DNA of 36,669 nucleotides, from the NCBI GenBank assembly GCA_002400845.2, contig NVRK02000067.1, positions 1-36,669 of the forward strand, read 5' to 3'. Source of the stretch: Hyphomicrobiales bacterium. GTDB lineage: Bacteria > Pseudomonadota > Alphaproteobacteria > Rhizobiales > Rhizobiaceae. The notes under the pieces were generated by a model. That model had not been told where the DNA came from. It did not search any database and was given only the letters and a program-made list of their open reading frames with translations. Below are positions 7,332 to 15,294 of this stretch, one piece after another. Positions within the stretch are counted from its first letter, which is position 1. Each line of letters opens with the position of its first letter. The translations under genes and the position numbers were made by a program.

Positions 7332-8228
7332 GGTTAAATCCACTCCATTTATGTCACCAATGTATTTTATCATATGGGGAACATAGTCTTGGGCACCGCC
7401 ACCACTGGCTGAAACCGCCATGGCAAAGGCGTTTTTAGTCGCATTTCCTAACGGATTTGAGATACCAGCGTCGTCTGCCATTGATTCAAGATAGCGCATA
7501 TCTTTAAGGGCATTGGTCAAGGTGAACTTGTGTGCGTTGACATTGCCCTCGATCGCGTAGCCCATGAATGTTTGATAAAAGCCACAATCCATGCGACTTC
7601 CGCGAATCACGCTGTCAAACCTTTCAGGTGTAATGCCAACTTTTTGAGCTAGAGCTAAAGCTTCTGAATAGATTGAAGCATAGCCAAGTGATATGAAATT
7701 GTTGAGAAGTTTCATTCTATGGCCATCACCAACACCGCCAATATGAACAATTTTTTCTGCCCAAGCTTTCACAACAGGTTCTATGCGTTTAAACACATCG
7801 TCTTTTGCGCCAATCATTGCGCTTAATGTGCCTTCTGCCGCTTGCACAGGCGTTCCGCCTAAAGGCGCATCTGCATAATCAACACCCATTTGAGACAATT
7901 CCTCTGCAATGGAAACTGTAGAAATTGGATCAGCCGTTGAGCAATCGATAATGACTGACCCAGACTTTAAACCTTCTATTAATCCGTCTTTTCCTCGTAC
8001 GGTAGCCTCGATTTGTGGTGAACCTGGCAGGCACATAAACACAATGTCAGATTTTTCTGCTAATATGCGAGCAGTCTTAGCTTCGGTAGCACCTTTTTTG
8101 ATTAGGTCTTCTACAGGCTCACGATTTCGGTTTCCTAATACTGTTAGTTCATAGCCAGCTTTTAATAGGTTGGCTGCCATTCCGTGTCCCATCAAGCCGA
8201 CACCGATGAATCCAATTTTCTCACTCAT
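7317..8228 (-). CDS. NAD(P)-dependent beta-hydroxyacid dehydrogenase (3-hydroxyisobutyrate dehydrogenase family)
   Basis: Cytoplasmic oxidoreductase of 303 residues, normal for the family (MmsB, GarR, GlxR, sulfolactaldehyde reductase). The N-terminal Rossmann motif is FIGVGLMGHGMAANLL (residues 7-22). The substrate-binding segment is DAPLGGTPVQAAEGTL (about 120-135), a variant of the usual DAPVSGG. The catalytic lysine is in GHRMKLLNNF (Lys173), followed by the all-helical C-terminal domain. AAGGAT precedes the ATG. It lies 59-60 bp downstream of the YghZ-type aldo-keto reductase on the same strand and is probably co-transcribed, so the pair may reduce or oxidise a small sugar-derived aldehyde. 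The exact substrate cannot be read from the sequence. Confidence 0.9.
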   Translation of the reverse strand: MSEKIGFIGVGLMGHGMAANLLKAGYELTVLGNRNREPVEDLIKKGATEAKTARILAEKSDIVFMCLPGSPQIEATVRGKDGLIEGLKSGSVIIDCSTADPISTVSIAEELSQMGVDYADAPLGGTPVQAAEGTLSAMIGAKDDVFKRIEPVVKAWAEKIVHIGGVGDGHRMKLLNNFISLGYASIYSEALALAQKVGITPERFDSVIRGSRMDCGFYQTFMGYAIEGNVNAHKFTLTNALKDMRYLESMADDAGISNPLGNATKNAFAMAVSASGGGAQDYVPHMIKYIGDINGVDLTPKEK

Positions 8229-8287
8229 AGTGAATATCCTTCTCCATTTGAGATAGTTTTTGATTGTGCGCCAAAATTTGCTTTGAT

Positions 8288-9316
8288 TTAAGCATCAGAC
8301 GATCTTGCCCATAAATTGATCGCTTCGCTTTTTGCGTATTTATCAATTTCTTTGAGTTCTTCTGACGTGAAATCTAGATTGTTAATTGCGCCCGCACAGT
8401 CTTCGACTTGTGAGGGTTTAGAAGCGCCAATAAGTGCCGTTGTTATGCCACCATCGCGTAATACCCATGCAATTGCCATTTGCGCCAACGTTTGGTCGCG
8501 GCCTTTTGCTATTTCATTAAGTGATTTCACATTGGAAATTACTTCTTGCGTTAGGAAAGATTCCTTTAGGGTTTTGCCTTGTGTGGCGCGGCTATTTTCT
8601 GGAATGCCATTTAGGTATTTACTTGTTAACATGCCTTGCGCAAGTGGGGTGAAGGCAATTGAACCAACGCCTTCTTCTTTTAGTGTTTCTTTAAGTCCGT
8701 CCGTCTCTATCCAGCGGTTAAGCATATTATAGCTTGGCTGATGAATTAAGCATGGCGTTCCAAGATCTTTTAAAATGGCTACGGCTTGCTTGGTGCGTTC
8801 AGAATTATATGAAGAAATACCAACATAAAGTGCTTTGCCCGCACGAACGATAGAATCAAGTGCGCCCATTGTTTCTTCAAGCGGTGTATCGGGGTCGTAT
8901 CTGTGTGAATAGAAAATATCCACATAATCAATGCCCATGCGTTTTAAGCTTTGGTCGCATGATGCGGTTAAATATTTTTTGCTGCCCCATTCTCCGTATG
9001 GGCCAGGCCACATAGGGTAACCTGCTTTTGAGGAGATGATAAGTTCATCTCGGTAGCCAGCAAAGTCTGTGCGTAGAATCTCGCCAAATGCTTCTTCAGC
9101 GCTTCCAGCAGGAGGTCCATAATTGTTAGCAAGGTCAAAATGCGTGATGCCGAGGTCAAAAGCTTTGCGGCAAATATCTTGTTTAGTTTTATGTGGAGTG
9201 TCATGTCCAAAATTATGCCAAAGGCCCAATGAAATAGCTGGCAATTTTAATCCGCTATTGCCACATTTATTATATATCATTGTTTCATAACGGTTGGATG
9301 CAGGTACATAAGCCAT
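8288..9316 (-). CDS. Aldo/keto reductase, L-glyceraldehyde 3-phosphate reductase (YghZ/Gpr) type
   Basis: 342 residues, colinear with E. coli YghZ throughout. That enzyme reduces L-glyceraldehyde 3-phosphate and methylglyoxal with NADPH and is related to the Kv-beta subunit. The catalytic tetrad is visible: Asp61 and Tyr67 in FDLANNYGPP, Lys97 in SSKAGYPMWPG, and His138 in FYSHRYD. The NADPH-binding end (IGASKPSQVED) is present. The family N-terminus (MAYVPASNRYETMIY) fixes the start at 9316 instead of the ATG 15 bases further upstream (9331). The dehydrogenase gene follows closely and an AraC/GyrI regulator is divergent. A detoxification or sugar-aldehyde role fits the enzyme family. Confidence 0.92.
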   Translation of the reverse strand: MAYVPASNRYETMIYNKCGNSGLKLPAISLGLWHNFGHDTPHKTKQDICRKAFDLGITHFDLANNYGPPAGSAEEAFGEILRTDFAGYRDELIISSKAGYPMWPGPYGEWGSKKYLTASCDQSLKRMGIDYVDIFYSHRYDPDTPLEETMGALDSIVRAGKALYVGISSYNSERTKQAVAILKDLGTPCLIHQPSYNMLNRWIETDGLKETLKEEGVGSIAFTPLAQGMLTSKYLNGIPENSRATQGKTLKESFLTQEVISNVKSLNEIAKGRDQTLAQMAIAWVLRDGGITTALIGASKPSQVEDCAGAINNLDFTSEELKEIDKYAKSEAINLWARSSDA

Positions 9317-9656
9317 GTCACGTTCTTTCATGCTAACTCGATCATTTTAGTCTTAAAACTTAATTTCACGATAAGTGGTTGTGATATTTGAATTTTTGGG
9401 GTCTACTTTAAAACTCAATCAGAAAATTTTACTTACTATCTAGTATTCTAGTATATCATAATTTAAAATGATATAGATAACAATAAGCTATATGTGTCAA
9501 CTTTAGTTGAGGCACACACCTGAATTAACAGGCGGTGCTTTAAGTTCTTAATTTTCAATTTTTTCAGAAAATGTTAGCAAGCAAACTTAGCAAGATTTGT
9601 GAATTAGCCTTGTGCAATGTTTCGCTTGAAACAAAATAAGAGAGTGTTCTTTATAT
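9317..9656. other. Divergent promoter region between the aldo-keto reductase and AraC-type genes
   Basis: About 340 A/T-rich bases without a gene. An inverted repeat TATATCAT (9452-9459)/ATGATATA (9468-9475) lies at the centre, preceded by a short direct repeat of CTAGTAT. A bulged hairpin (TGTGTCAAC at 9493-9501 with GTTGA..CACA at 9506-9516) lies on the AraC side. These are reasonable operator candidates; no assigned motif matches. Confidence 0.45.
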
Positions 9657-10508
9657 ATGCCTGCAACATCCAAGCGTAGTGATTATGAAAAGCGCATATT
9701 ACGTGTTCTTCAATATATCTACGAAAACCCAACGGGCGATTTGTCGTTAGATAATTTGGCAGATATTGCCGCAATGTCTAGGTTTCATTGGCATAGGGTA
9801 TTTCTTGGGCTAACAGGCGAGACATGTGCGCAAGCAGTTCGCAGAATTAGATTGCACCTTTCTGCAAGCATGTTGTGCCATAGCGATTTGCCAGTTGGCG
9901 AAATTGCAAAGAATATTGGCTACCCAAGTTCACGAAGTTTTATTCGTGTGTTTAGCGAGCGTTATGGTTTCTCTCCTGGTGTGTTTCGTAAAATGGGCCG
10001 TGTTGGTCCTTTAAAGAGCAAGTTAATTGCAGGAGAAACAAATATGTTTAAGATTGAAATTGTTGACGCGCCAAAACGCAGACTGGCAGCAATTTTTCAC
10101 AAGGGGTCCTATATTGGTATTGCGAAACATTTTGAGACCTTAGCCACAATTGCAGGCTCAAGAGGGCTTTGGCCGCAAGTGAAAAATGTTCTGGGTGTGT
10201 ATTGCGATGATCCAAATGCTGTGGCAGAGGCAGATTTGCGTAGTTATGCTGGGCTTGAAGTAGACGATAACTTTGAAATAATGGAAGAAACACAGGAGCT
10301 TGTTTTAAAAGGCGGTGCTTATGCCGTGCTACATTTTAAAGGCCCTTATACGTCTATGCAGCCAGCCTACAATTATTTGTTTGGTGAGTGGTTAGCTAAT
10401 AGTGTTCGTGAATTGAGAGATGAACCTGCATATGAAGTCTATTTAAACAGCCCAAGTGATACAAAACCGGATGATTTGATAACAAAGATCTACATGCCGC
10501 TTGTTTAA
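9657..10508 (+). CDS. AraC-family regulator with GyrI-like effector domain
   Basis: 283 residues. The N-terminal ~110 residues hold two AraC-type helix-turn-helix motifs: LSLDNLADIAAMSRFHWHRV, then VGEIAKNIGYPSSRSFIRVF with the typical ending RYGFSPGVFRK. Residues from about 125 form a GyrI-like (SbmC/Rob C-terminal type) small-molecule-binding domain, seen in EIVDAPKRRLAAIFHKGSY and YAVLHFKGPYTSM and ending in IYMPLV. This order (HTH first, GyrI second) is that of Rob, and such proteins usually respond to amphipathic or toxic compounds. The gene is divergent from the aldo-keto reductase and probably controls it or itself; that link is inferred. GAGAGTG precedes the ATG. It ends 5 bp from the convergent ScfR-type gene. 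Confidence 0.9.
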   Translation: MPATSKRSDYEKRILRVLQYIYENPTGDLSLDNLADIAAMSRFHWHRVFLGLTGETCAQAVRRIRLHLSASMLCHSDLPVGEIAKNIGYPSSRSFIRVFSERYGFSPGVFRKMGRVGPLKSKLIAGETNMFKIEIVDAPKRRLAAIFHKGSYIGIAKHFETLATIAGSRGLWPQVKNVLGVYCDDPNAVAEADLRSYAGLEVDDNFEIMEETQELVLKGGAYAVLHFKGPYTSMQPAYNYLFGEWLANSVRELRDEPAYEVYLNSPSDTKPDDLITKIYMPLV

Positions 10509-10513
10509 CGTTT

Positions 10514-11929
10514 TTAATTTTTAAAATTGAAATTGGATATGCTTGAGCCTGCCTCGTCTAATGCTAATGTTCTGGCAAGCGGCGCGGCAGCGCGCATTAA
10601 ACAAGCTTCACGTTCGCAAAGGCGGCAATTAGAACCAATTTCGTTCGGTGAGTTTTTCAAAGCAGGGGCGTAAATTGTTACATCAGCTTCGCTTGCATCA
10701 ATGCCAACTAGAATAGCAGTTTTTCGAGGTTTTATGCCATAAGCGCCGGCTGGCCCGTCGAGTGTTTTGGTTATGGTTATAAATTGATTATCATTAGTTT
10801 GAATATTATTTTCCACAAGCAAGTAATTTGGTTGAGAGAACGCTGAGAATACATCAAGTTTTGGGCAGGCACCGCCAAATTTTGATCGTGGATAGCCAGA
10901 GCGGCCTGATCTCCTTACTAAATTACCAGCTTGATCGACCTCCATCATAAAGAAGTCAGGTCCTTTTGCTTTTTTGCGGCCCAATGTTGTTAGGCGATTG
11001 GCGGCTTGTTCGAATGACACATCAAATCTACCTGCAAGAACGTCAATATCGTATTTCATGCGTTTGGCAGATTGTAAAAATTTTGTGTAAGGCATCATAA
11101 TGGCATGCGCGGCATATCGGGCAAATTCTAAACGGGCTAGCCGTTTTGCTTCGTCTGCTTTTAGGTCGAGGTGTTGTACTTCTTCGTCAATTCTTTCAGT
11201 AAGGCCTAATAAAACAACTTCGGTCGCTAGTTCTTGTAATTGGTCATGGGGTGAAAGGCGTTCGGATATAAAGATACGCATTGAATGTTTGTCAAAGCGC
11301 CTTCTCCAATCTGGCATGGTTTCAATTGGCAACGTTTGAACTGAAATTCTGTGTTTCTCAAAAAGCCAATTGGTGAGCGATGTAAACAAATTAGCATTGC
11401 GGTCAAACTTGGAAGCAAATTCTTCTGCCGCATGATCTAGATATTCAAAATGGTTAGGTTTGGTTTCTAAGATTTGACGCAAAGCATCCGCTGGTACACC
11501 GGTTTCATCAAGATTTGTGCCTTGTCCTTTTTCAACCAGCAGTGTGTTCAGCTCAGACAGCCTAGAAAGGGCCTCTCTATAACCGCGATGGAGTTTTAAT
11601 ATGCCATTTGCAACATTTGGGGATAGGTCTGCCATCTCGAACAATTCATCAAAGCTGGAAAGTTCGCCTTGTAATAATGGATCAGAAAAGACTTCTTTTA
11701 GGTCACTAACAACCCCGTCTGTATCCCCTTGCAATTGATCGGGGCTAATGTCGTAAACAGAAGAAAGTTTAACAAGTATTTGAACCGTTATGGGCCGTTG
11801 ATTGCGTTCAATCAAATTTAGATAGCTTGGTGATATTTCTAATTCTTGCGCCATTACTGTTTGCGTGAGGTTTAAAGACAGGCGTATGCGCTTTACTTTA
11901 GGGCCAGCAAATATCTTTTGATCGGACAT
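10514..11929 (-). CDS. ScfR/RamB-type XRE transcriptional regulator of short-chain fatty acid / acetate metabolism
   Basis: 471 residues. An N-terminal XRE helix-turn-helix (KRIRLSLNLTQTVMAQELEI, then SPSYLNLIERNQRPITVQIL) is followed by a middle region resembling IrrE/ImmA proteins. The C-terminal segment ends with the cysteine motif CRLCEREACLMRAAAP. This is the short-chain fatty acyl regulator architecture. RamB controls the glyoxylate cycle in corynebacteria, and relatives next to aceA act on isocitrate lyase in alphaproteobacteria. Here it is divergent from aceA with repeated TTTACAAA boxes between, which strongly suggests the same job. The ATG at 11929 has AAGGA 6 bases upstream; the overlapping TTG at 11932 is less likely. 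Confidence 0.9.
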   Translation of the reverse strand: MSDQKIFAGPKVKRIRLSLNLTQTVMAQELEISPSYLNLIERNQRPITVQILVKLSSVYDISPDQLQGDTDGVVSDLKEVFSDPLLQGELSSFDELFEMADLSPNVANGILKLHRGYREALSRLSELNTLLVEKGQGTNLDETGVPADALRQILETKPNHFEYLDHAAEEFASKFDRNANLFTSLTNWLFEKHRISVQTLPIETMPDWRRRFDKHSMRIFISERLSPHDQLQELATEVVLLGLTERIDEEVQHLDLKADEAKRLARLEFARYAAHAIMMPYTKFLQSAKRMKYDIDVLAGRFDVSFEQAANRLTTLGRKKAKGPDFFMMEVDQAGNLVRRSGRSGYPRSKFGGACPKLDVFSAFSQPNYLLVENNIQTNDNQFITITKTLDGPAGAYGIKPRKTAILVGIDASEADVTIYAPALKNSPNEIGSNCRLCEREACLMRAAAPLARTLALDEAGSSISNFNFKN

Positions 11930-11962
11930 CAATTTTCCTTCAATAATCTAATGAACTTTATT

Positions 11963-12010
11963 TTTACAGAATTTACAAATTTACAAAGTAAATTTACTAG
12001 AATTTACAAG
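11963..12010. promoter_or_regulatory. Array of TTTACA(A/G) boxes near the ScfR-type gene
   Basis: TTTACAG (11963), TTTACAAA (11972), TTTACAAA (11980), TTTACT (11993) and TTTACAAG (12003) recur every 8-13 bp. Family members RamB and PccR bind TTTGCAAA-like boxes, so these variants are good operator candidates for the adjacent regulator, probably for autoregulation. Basis is pattern plus family knowledge. Confidence 0.55.
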
Positions 12011-12098
12011 ATAACATCAATTTTGGCTTCTTTTGTCAATATTACTTTGCTAATTCCTGTTAATTTAGTCACATTATGACAAGAAATTATGCAGAAAT

Positions 12099-12155
12099 TG
12101 TAAATTAGAATTAGCCGCATGAGGTTATTCTTAAATTTTTGTAAAGAAATTACAA
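12099..12155. promoter_or_regulatory. TTTGTAAA / TTACAA boxes upstream of aceA
   Basis: TTGTAAA (12099-12105), TTTGTAAA (12138-12145) and TTACAA (12150-12155) lie 20-75 bp before the aceA start. They are the reverse complement of the boxes at 11963-12010 and probably bind the same ScfR-type regulator to control aceA. Confidence 0.5.
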
Positions 12156-12173
12156 TAAATTTGGAGATGCACG

Positions 12174-13766
12174 ATGTTGCAGGAAAACGAAATCAAAGGC
12201 TCTATTACAAAGCTAAAAGAAACATTTGGTAATGCATGGAAAGATATCAGTCCTGAAAGTGTAGCACGTATGCGGGCGCAGAATAAATTTCAAACTGGTT
12301 TGGACATTGCTAAATACACTGCCGCGATTATGCGTAAAGACATGGCAGCTTATGATGCAGATTCGTCTCAATATACGCAGTCACTTGGTTGCTGGCATGG
12401 TTTTATTGCCCAACAAAAAATAATTTCTATTAAGAAGCATTTTAAATCAACGGATCGTCGTTATTTGTACCTTTCTGGTTGGATGGTAGCTGCGCTTCGC
12501 TCAGAATTTGGTCCTTTGCCAGATCAGTCCATGCACGAAAAAACTTCTGTTCCTGCATTGATCGAAGAATTATACACATTCTTACGTCAAGCGGATGCAC
12601 GTGAACTTGGTTTGATGTTTAAAGATTTGGATAAAGCAAGAGCTGCTGGCGCCACTGCAAAAGCTGAAGAAATTCAAAACGAGATTGAAAATCATCAAAC
12701 GCATGTTGTTCCAATCATTGCTGATATTGATGCTGGCTTTGGTAATGCCGAAGCTACTTATCTATTAGCTAAGAAAATGATTGAAGCGGGTGCTTGTGCG
12801 CTACAAATTGAAAATCAGGTTTCTGATGAAAAGCAATGTGGTCACCAAGATGGTAAAGTTACAGTTCCACATGAAGACTTCGTAGCAAAAATTCGCGCTT
12901 GTCGTTATGCATTCTTAGAGCTTGGTATTGAGGATGGTGTTATCGTTACACGCACGGACAGCTTGGGTGCTGGCCTTACAAAACAGATTGCTGTTTCGCA
13001 TGAAGCAGGTGATTTGGGCGACCAATATAATTCATTCTTGGATTGTGATGAAGTAACTGAGAAAACCATTAACAATGGCGATGTAATTATTAAACAAGAC
13101 GGCAAGTTAAAGCGTCCTAAGCGTTTGGCTTCTAACCTTTATCAATTCCGTCCTGACACGGGTGAAGAGCGTTGTATTTTGGACAGTATCACGTCGCTAC
13201 AAAACGGTGCAGATTTACTTTGGATTGAAACTGAGAAGCCTCATATTGGCCAAATTGGTGGCATGATGAACGAAATTCGTAAAACAATTCCTAATGCGAA
13301 GCTGGTTTACAACAATTCTCCTTCGTTCAACTGGACACTTAATTTCCGCCAGCAAGTATTTGATGCATGGGCTGAAGATGGCAAGGATGTTTCGTCTTAT
13401 GACCGCGCAGATTTGATGTTTGAAAAATATGATGCAACTGATTTATCAGCTGAAGCCGATGAGCGTATTCGTACCTTCCAAGCAGATTCTTCTCGTGAAG
13501 CAGGTATTTTCCACCATTTAATCACGTTGCCTACTTATCACACGGCCGCATTAAGCACCGATAATTTGGCGAAAGAGTACTTTGGCGATCAAGGCATGCT
13601 TGGTTACGTACTAGGCGTTCAGCGTCAAGAAATTAGACAGGGTATTGCCTGCGTTAAGCACCAGAATATGGCTGGTTCTGACATTGGTGATGAACATAAA
13701 GAATACTTTGCTGGTGATGCTGCACTTAAAGCATCTGGTGATGACAATACAATGAACCAATTCTAG
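12174..13766 (+). CDS. aceA: Isocitrate lyase (long AceA type)
   Basis: First enzyme of the glyoxylate shunt, splitting isocitrate into succinate and glyoxylate so that acetate and fatty acids can feed biosynthesis. The 530 residues match the longer form known from Pseudomonas and many alphaproteobacteria, not the ~430-residue E. coli form. The active-site region reads DEKQCGHQDGKVTVPHEDF with the catalytic Cys at about residue 222, after the Mg-binding IADIDAGFGNAEATY stretch. NNSPSFNWTLNF carries further substrate-binding residues. The start has GGAG 7 bases upstream. The divergent ScfR-type regulator and boxes suggest induction on acetate or short-chain acids. No malate synthase gene is in the window. 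Confidence 0.97.
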   Translation: MLQENEIKGSITKLKETFGNAWKDISPESVARMRAQNKFQTGLDIAKYTAAIMRKDMAAYDADSSQYTQSLGCWHGFIAQQKIISIKKHFKSTDRRYLYLSGWMVAALRSEFGPLPDQSMHEKTSVPALIEELYTFLRQADARELGLMFKDLDKARAAGATAKAEEIQNEIENHQTHVVPIIADIDAGFGNAEATYLLAKKMIEAGACALQIENQVSDEKQCGHQDGKVTVPHEDFVAKIRACRYAFLELGIEDGVIVTRTDSLGAGLTKQIAVSHEAGDLGDQYNSFLDCDEVTEKTINNGDVIIKQDGKLKRPKRLASNLYQFRPDTGEERCILDSITSLQNGADLLWIETEKPHIGQIGGMMNEIRKTIPNAKLVYNNSPSFNWTLNFRQQVFDAWAEDGKDVSSYDRADLMFEKYDATDLSAEADERIRTFQADSSREAGIFHHLITLPTYHTAALSTDNLAKEYFGDQGMLGYVLGVQRQEIRQGIACVKHQNMAGSDIGDEHKEYFAGDAALKASGDDNTMNQF

Positions 13767-13818
13767 GGAACCAAATCTAGGGAACCAAATCTAGGGAACC
13801 AATTCAAAGGAACTAATT
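13750..13818 (+). repeat. 14-bp tandem repeat at the end of aceA
   Basis: The unit TCTAGGGAACCAAA occupies 13762-13775, 13776-13789 and 13790-13803 (last copy with one change), with degenerate copies on either side (GAACCAAT before; AAGGAACTAAT after). The first unit contains the aceA stop codon. Because 14 is not a multiple of three, the TAG triplets at 13764, 13778 and 13792 fall in all three frames. Confidence 0.9.
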
Positions 13819-13935
13819 CTCAAGAGCTGATTTTAGAGAAACGATTTGGATAGTCTATTTGGATTATCCAATTCAAATAATCAACCAACTGCAAACAATA
13901 ATGAATTGTTTGCTAATAATGAAAAGGAGAGTGCC

Positions 13936-14181
13936 ATGACTAAAACAATGCCAAAGACTGCTGAGATTACTAGCATAAAAGCGACTGAGGATGATCGTCA
14001 AGTTGATGCTTCAGATACAGCAATCAGAATGCTTGCCACCGACCTTCATAGGTTAAACCAATCGGTAATGCGGGCAGTTGATGCAGGCTTATCAGTAGAA
14101 TTAATCCGTTCTTCTCGGCACCACGGTGGCGATGGTACATGGGGCGATCTATTGGTTCCGGTAATTACTAAAAAATCTTAG
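13936..14181 (+). CDS. Small conserved protein downstream of aceA, function unknown
   Basis: 81 residues starting at the ATG behind a near-perfect AAGGAGAG ribosome site (13924-13931). The frame is open upstream to 13846, but that start would be a TTG with no ribosome site and an Asn-rich low-complexity leader. The protein is soluble and mixed, with a helical middle (DTAIRMLATDLHRLNQSVMRAVDAGLSVELIR) and a conserved-looking HHGGDGTWGDLLVPVI ending. No motif is recognised. I recall small genes in this position after aceA in rhizobia, so it may act with isocitrate lyase, but that is only positional inference. A terminator follows it, so aceA and this gene probably form one operon. Confidence 0.75.
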   Translation: MTKTMPKTAEITSIKATEDDRQVDASDTAIRMLATDLHRLNQSVMRAVDAGLSVELIRSSRHHGGDGTWGDLLVPVITKKS

Positions 14182-14209
14182 AGTACTATTATAAGTTCTC
14201 CCTAAGTTG

Positions 14210-14233
14210 CGAGGAGTGTCCTTTCTCTCCTCG
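14210..14233 (+). terminator. Hairpin preceding the aceA-operon terminator
   Basis: CGAGGAG (14210-14216) pairs with CTCCTCG (14227-14233), a perfect 7-bp stem with a 10-nt loop. There is no U-run directly after it; it probably works with the terminator at 14242-14279. Confidence 0.5.
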
Positions 14234-14241
14234 TTCCTCCT

Positions 14242-14279
14242 AAAGCTTCCTCTCATTGGTCTGTAGAGGGAGCTTTTTT
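14242..14279 (+). terminator. Rho-independent terminator of the aceA operon
   Basis: AGCTTCCTCT (14244-14253) pairs with AGAGGGAGCT (14265-14274) with a single wobble, and six Ts (14274-14279) follow. AAA precedes the stem, so it can also serve the convergent LysR gene from the other side. Confidence 0.85.
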
Positions 14280-14286
14280 AGTTTTT

Positions 14287-15186
14287 CTAAGGTGTTTTTT
14301 CGGGGTAGGCCTGCTCTAGATATATTGCGACATTTTGGGTGAAATGAACAAGTAAGCCACTCAGAAGGCTATGTTCTTTCGAGAGCCACTTAGCTTTATA
14401 GTGTATTTGTATTTGTGTATTTGATTTATGTAATTTTTGGGTGTGCATATGTGCTGCAGTTTTACTCTTTGGTAAAATTGCAAGGCCCAGTCCATTTAAG
14501 GCCCAGTCAGCTAGAACCTGATAGCTTAGGGCTTTTCCTTTGTATTCATTAACGCTTTTTGAGGTCGTTTGTAATATCGCGCGCGTGATAGTAGAAAGGC
14601 CGCATGAGTCAGGTACCATAATAAATGTTTTATCCCTGATTGCACTAACAAGAACATGCGATTTTTGTGGTTGGGATGGCACTACAACGACTAGATCTTC
14701 ACTATAGAGTAGCATTTCATTGTTTTTGGATGTTTTTTCAGTGATAGGTACCAGTATAAGATCGAGCTCACGGTTTGCTAATTTCAACTCAAGTTGATTT
14801 AGATTGTCCTCTGTAAAGATGATCTCAATATCTTTGTTATTCATTTTATAGGACGCAATAAGTTTTGTGAAAACATGGCTATCGATCAGCGGTGAAAAAC
14901 CAATTTGGATGATTTTTCTTTTATTTTGTCCTGATGATTTGGCATCGCAATAGATGGCGTTTTGTATACTTAATATACTTGAAATTTTGGGCATCAGCGT
15001 TTGGCCAAACTCGGTAAGGCCCACAAATCTTGTTGTTCTATTGAATATCTTGTTATTTAACTCGGTCTCTAACTTTGAAATTCCGTTAGATAATGTAGGT
15101 TGCGTGACATTGCACGCATGAGCGGCCTTGGTGAATGAACCAAGCTCATATGCTGCTTTAGTGAAGCGGAGTTGTGAGAAATTCAT
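14287..15186 (-). CDS. LysR-family transcriptional regulator
   Basis: 299 residues, standard LysR length. The N-terminal winged helix-turn-helix reads FTKAAYELGSFTKAAHACN then VTQPTLSNGISKLETEL, with the expected FNRTTRFVGLTEFG ending. The remainder is the two-lobed effector-binding domain (from about residue 90, IIQIGFSPLIDSHVFTKLI). The recognition-helix pattern (SFTKAAxxCNVTQPTLSxxIxxLE) resembles OxyR/CysB-like members, but no redox cysteine pair can be assigned. It is divergent from the secreted protein/cupin pair, with a perfect T-N11-A inverted repeat between, so it very likely regulates them. Its effector is unknown. Confidence 0.92.
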   Translation of the reverse strand: MNFSQLRFTKAAYELGSFTKAAHACNVTQPTLSNGISKLETELNNKIFNRTTRFVGLTEFGQTLMPKISSILSIQNAIYCDAKSSGQNKRKIIQIGFSPLIDSHVFTKLIASYKMNNKDIEIIFTEDNLNQLELKLANRELDLILVPITEKTSKNNEMLLYSEDLVVVVPSQPQKSHVLVSAIRDKTFIMVPDSCGLSTITRAILQTTSKSVNEYKGKALSYQVLADWALNGLGLAILPKSKTAAHMHTQKLHKSNTQIQIHYKAKWLSKEHSLLSGLLVHFTQNVAIYLEQAYPEKTP

Positions 15187-15261
15187 ATTTTTATATATTT
15201 CTAAATACTATTAATAATATTTTTTTAAGTGATTTTTCTTATAAGTCAAGGTGATTTATAT

Positions 15262-15286
15262 CTTTGGTAGTTAATCGAAACCAAAG
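15262..15286. promoter_or_regulatory. LysR-type T-N11-A inverted repeat overlapping a ribosome binding site
   Basis: CTTTGGT (15262-15268) and ACCAAAG (15280-15286) are perfect inverted repeats separated by 11 bases, giving the T-N11-A core of LysR-type binding sites. The right arm overlaps the AAAGGAA ribosome site of the gene starting at 15295, so it could equally act as an mRNA hairpin that hides that site. Confidence 0.6.
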
Positions 15287-15294
15287 GAATAATT

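Noticed and set aside
13846..13935. Upstream extension of the small gene after aceA from a TTG start
   Set aside because: Low-complexity Asn-rich leader with no ribosome site, whereas the ATG at 13936 has a near-perfect AAGGAGAG.
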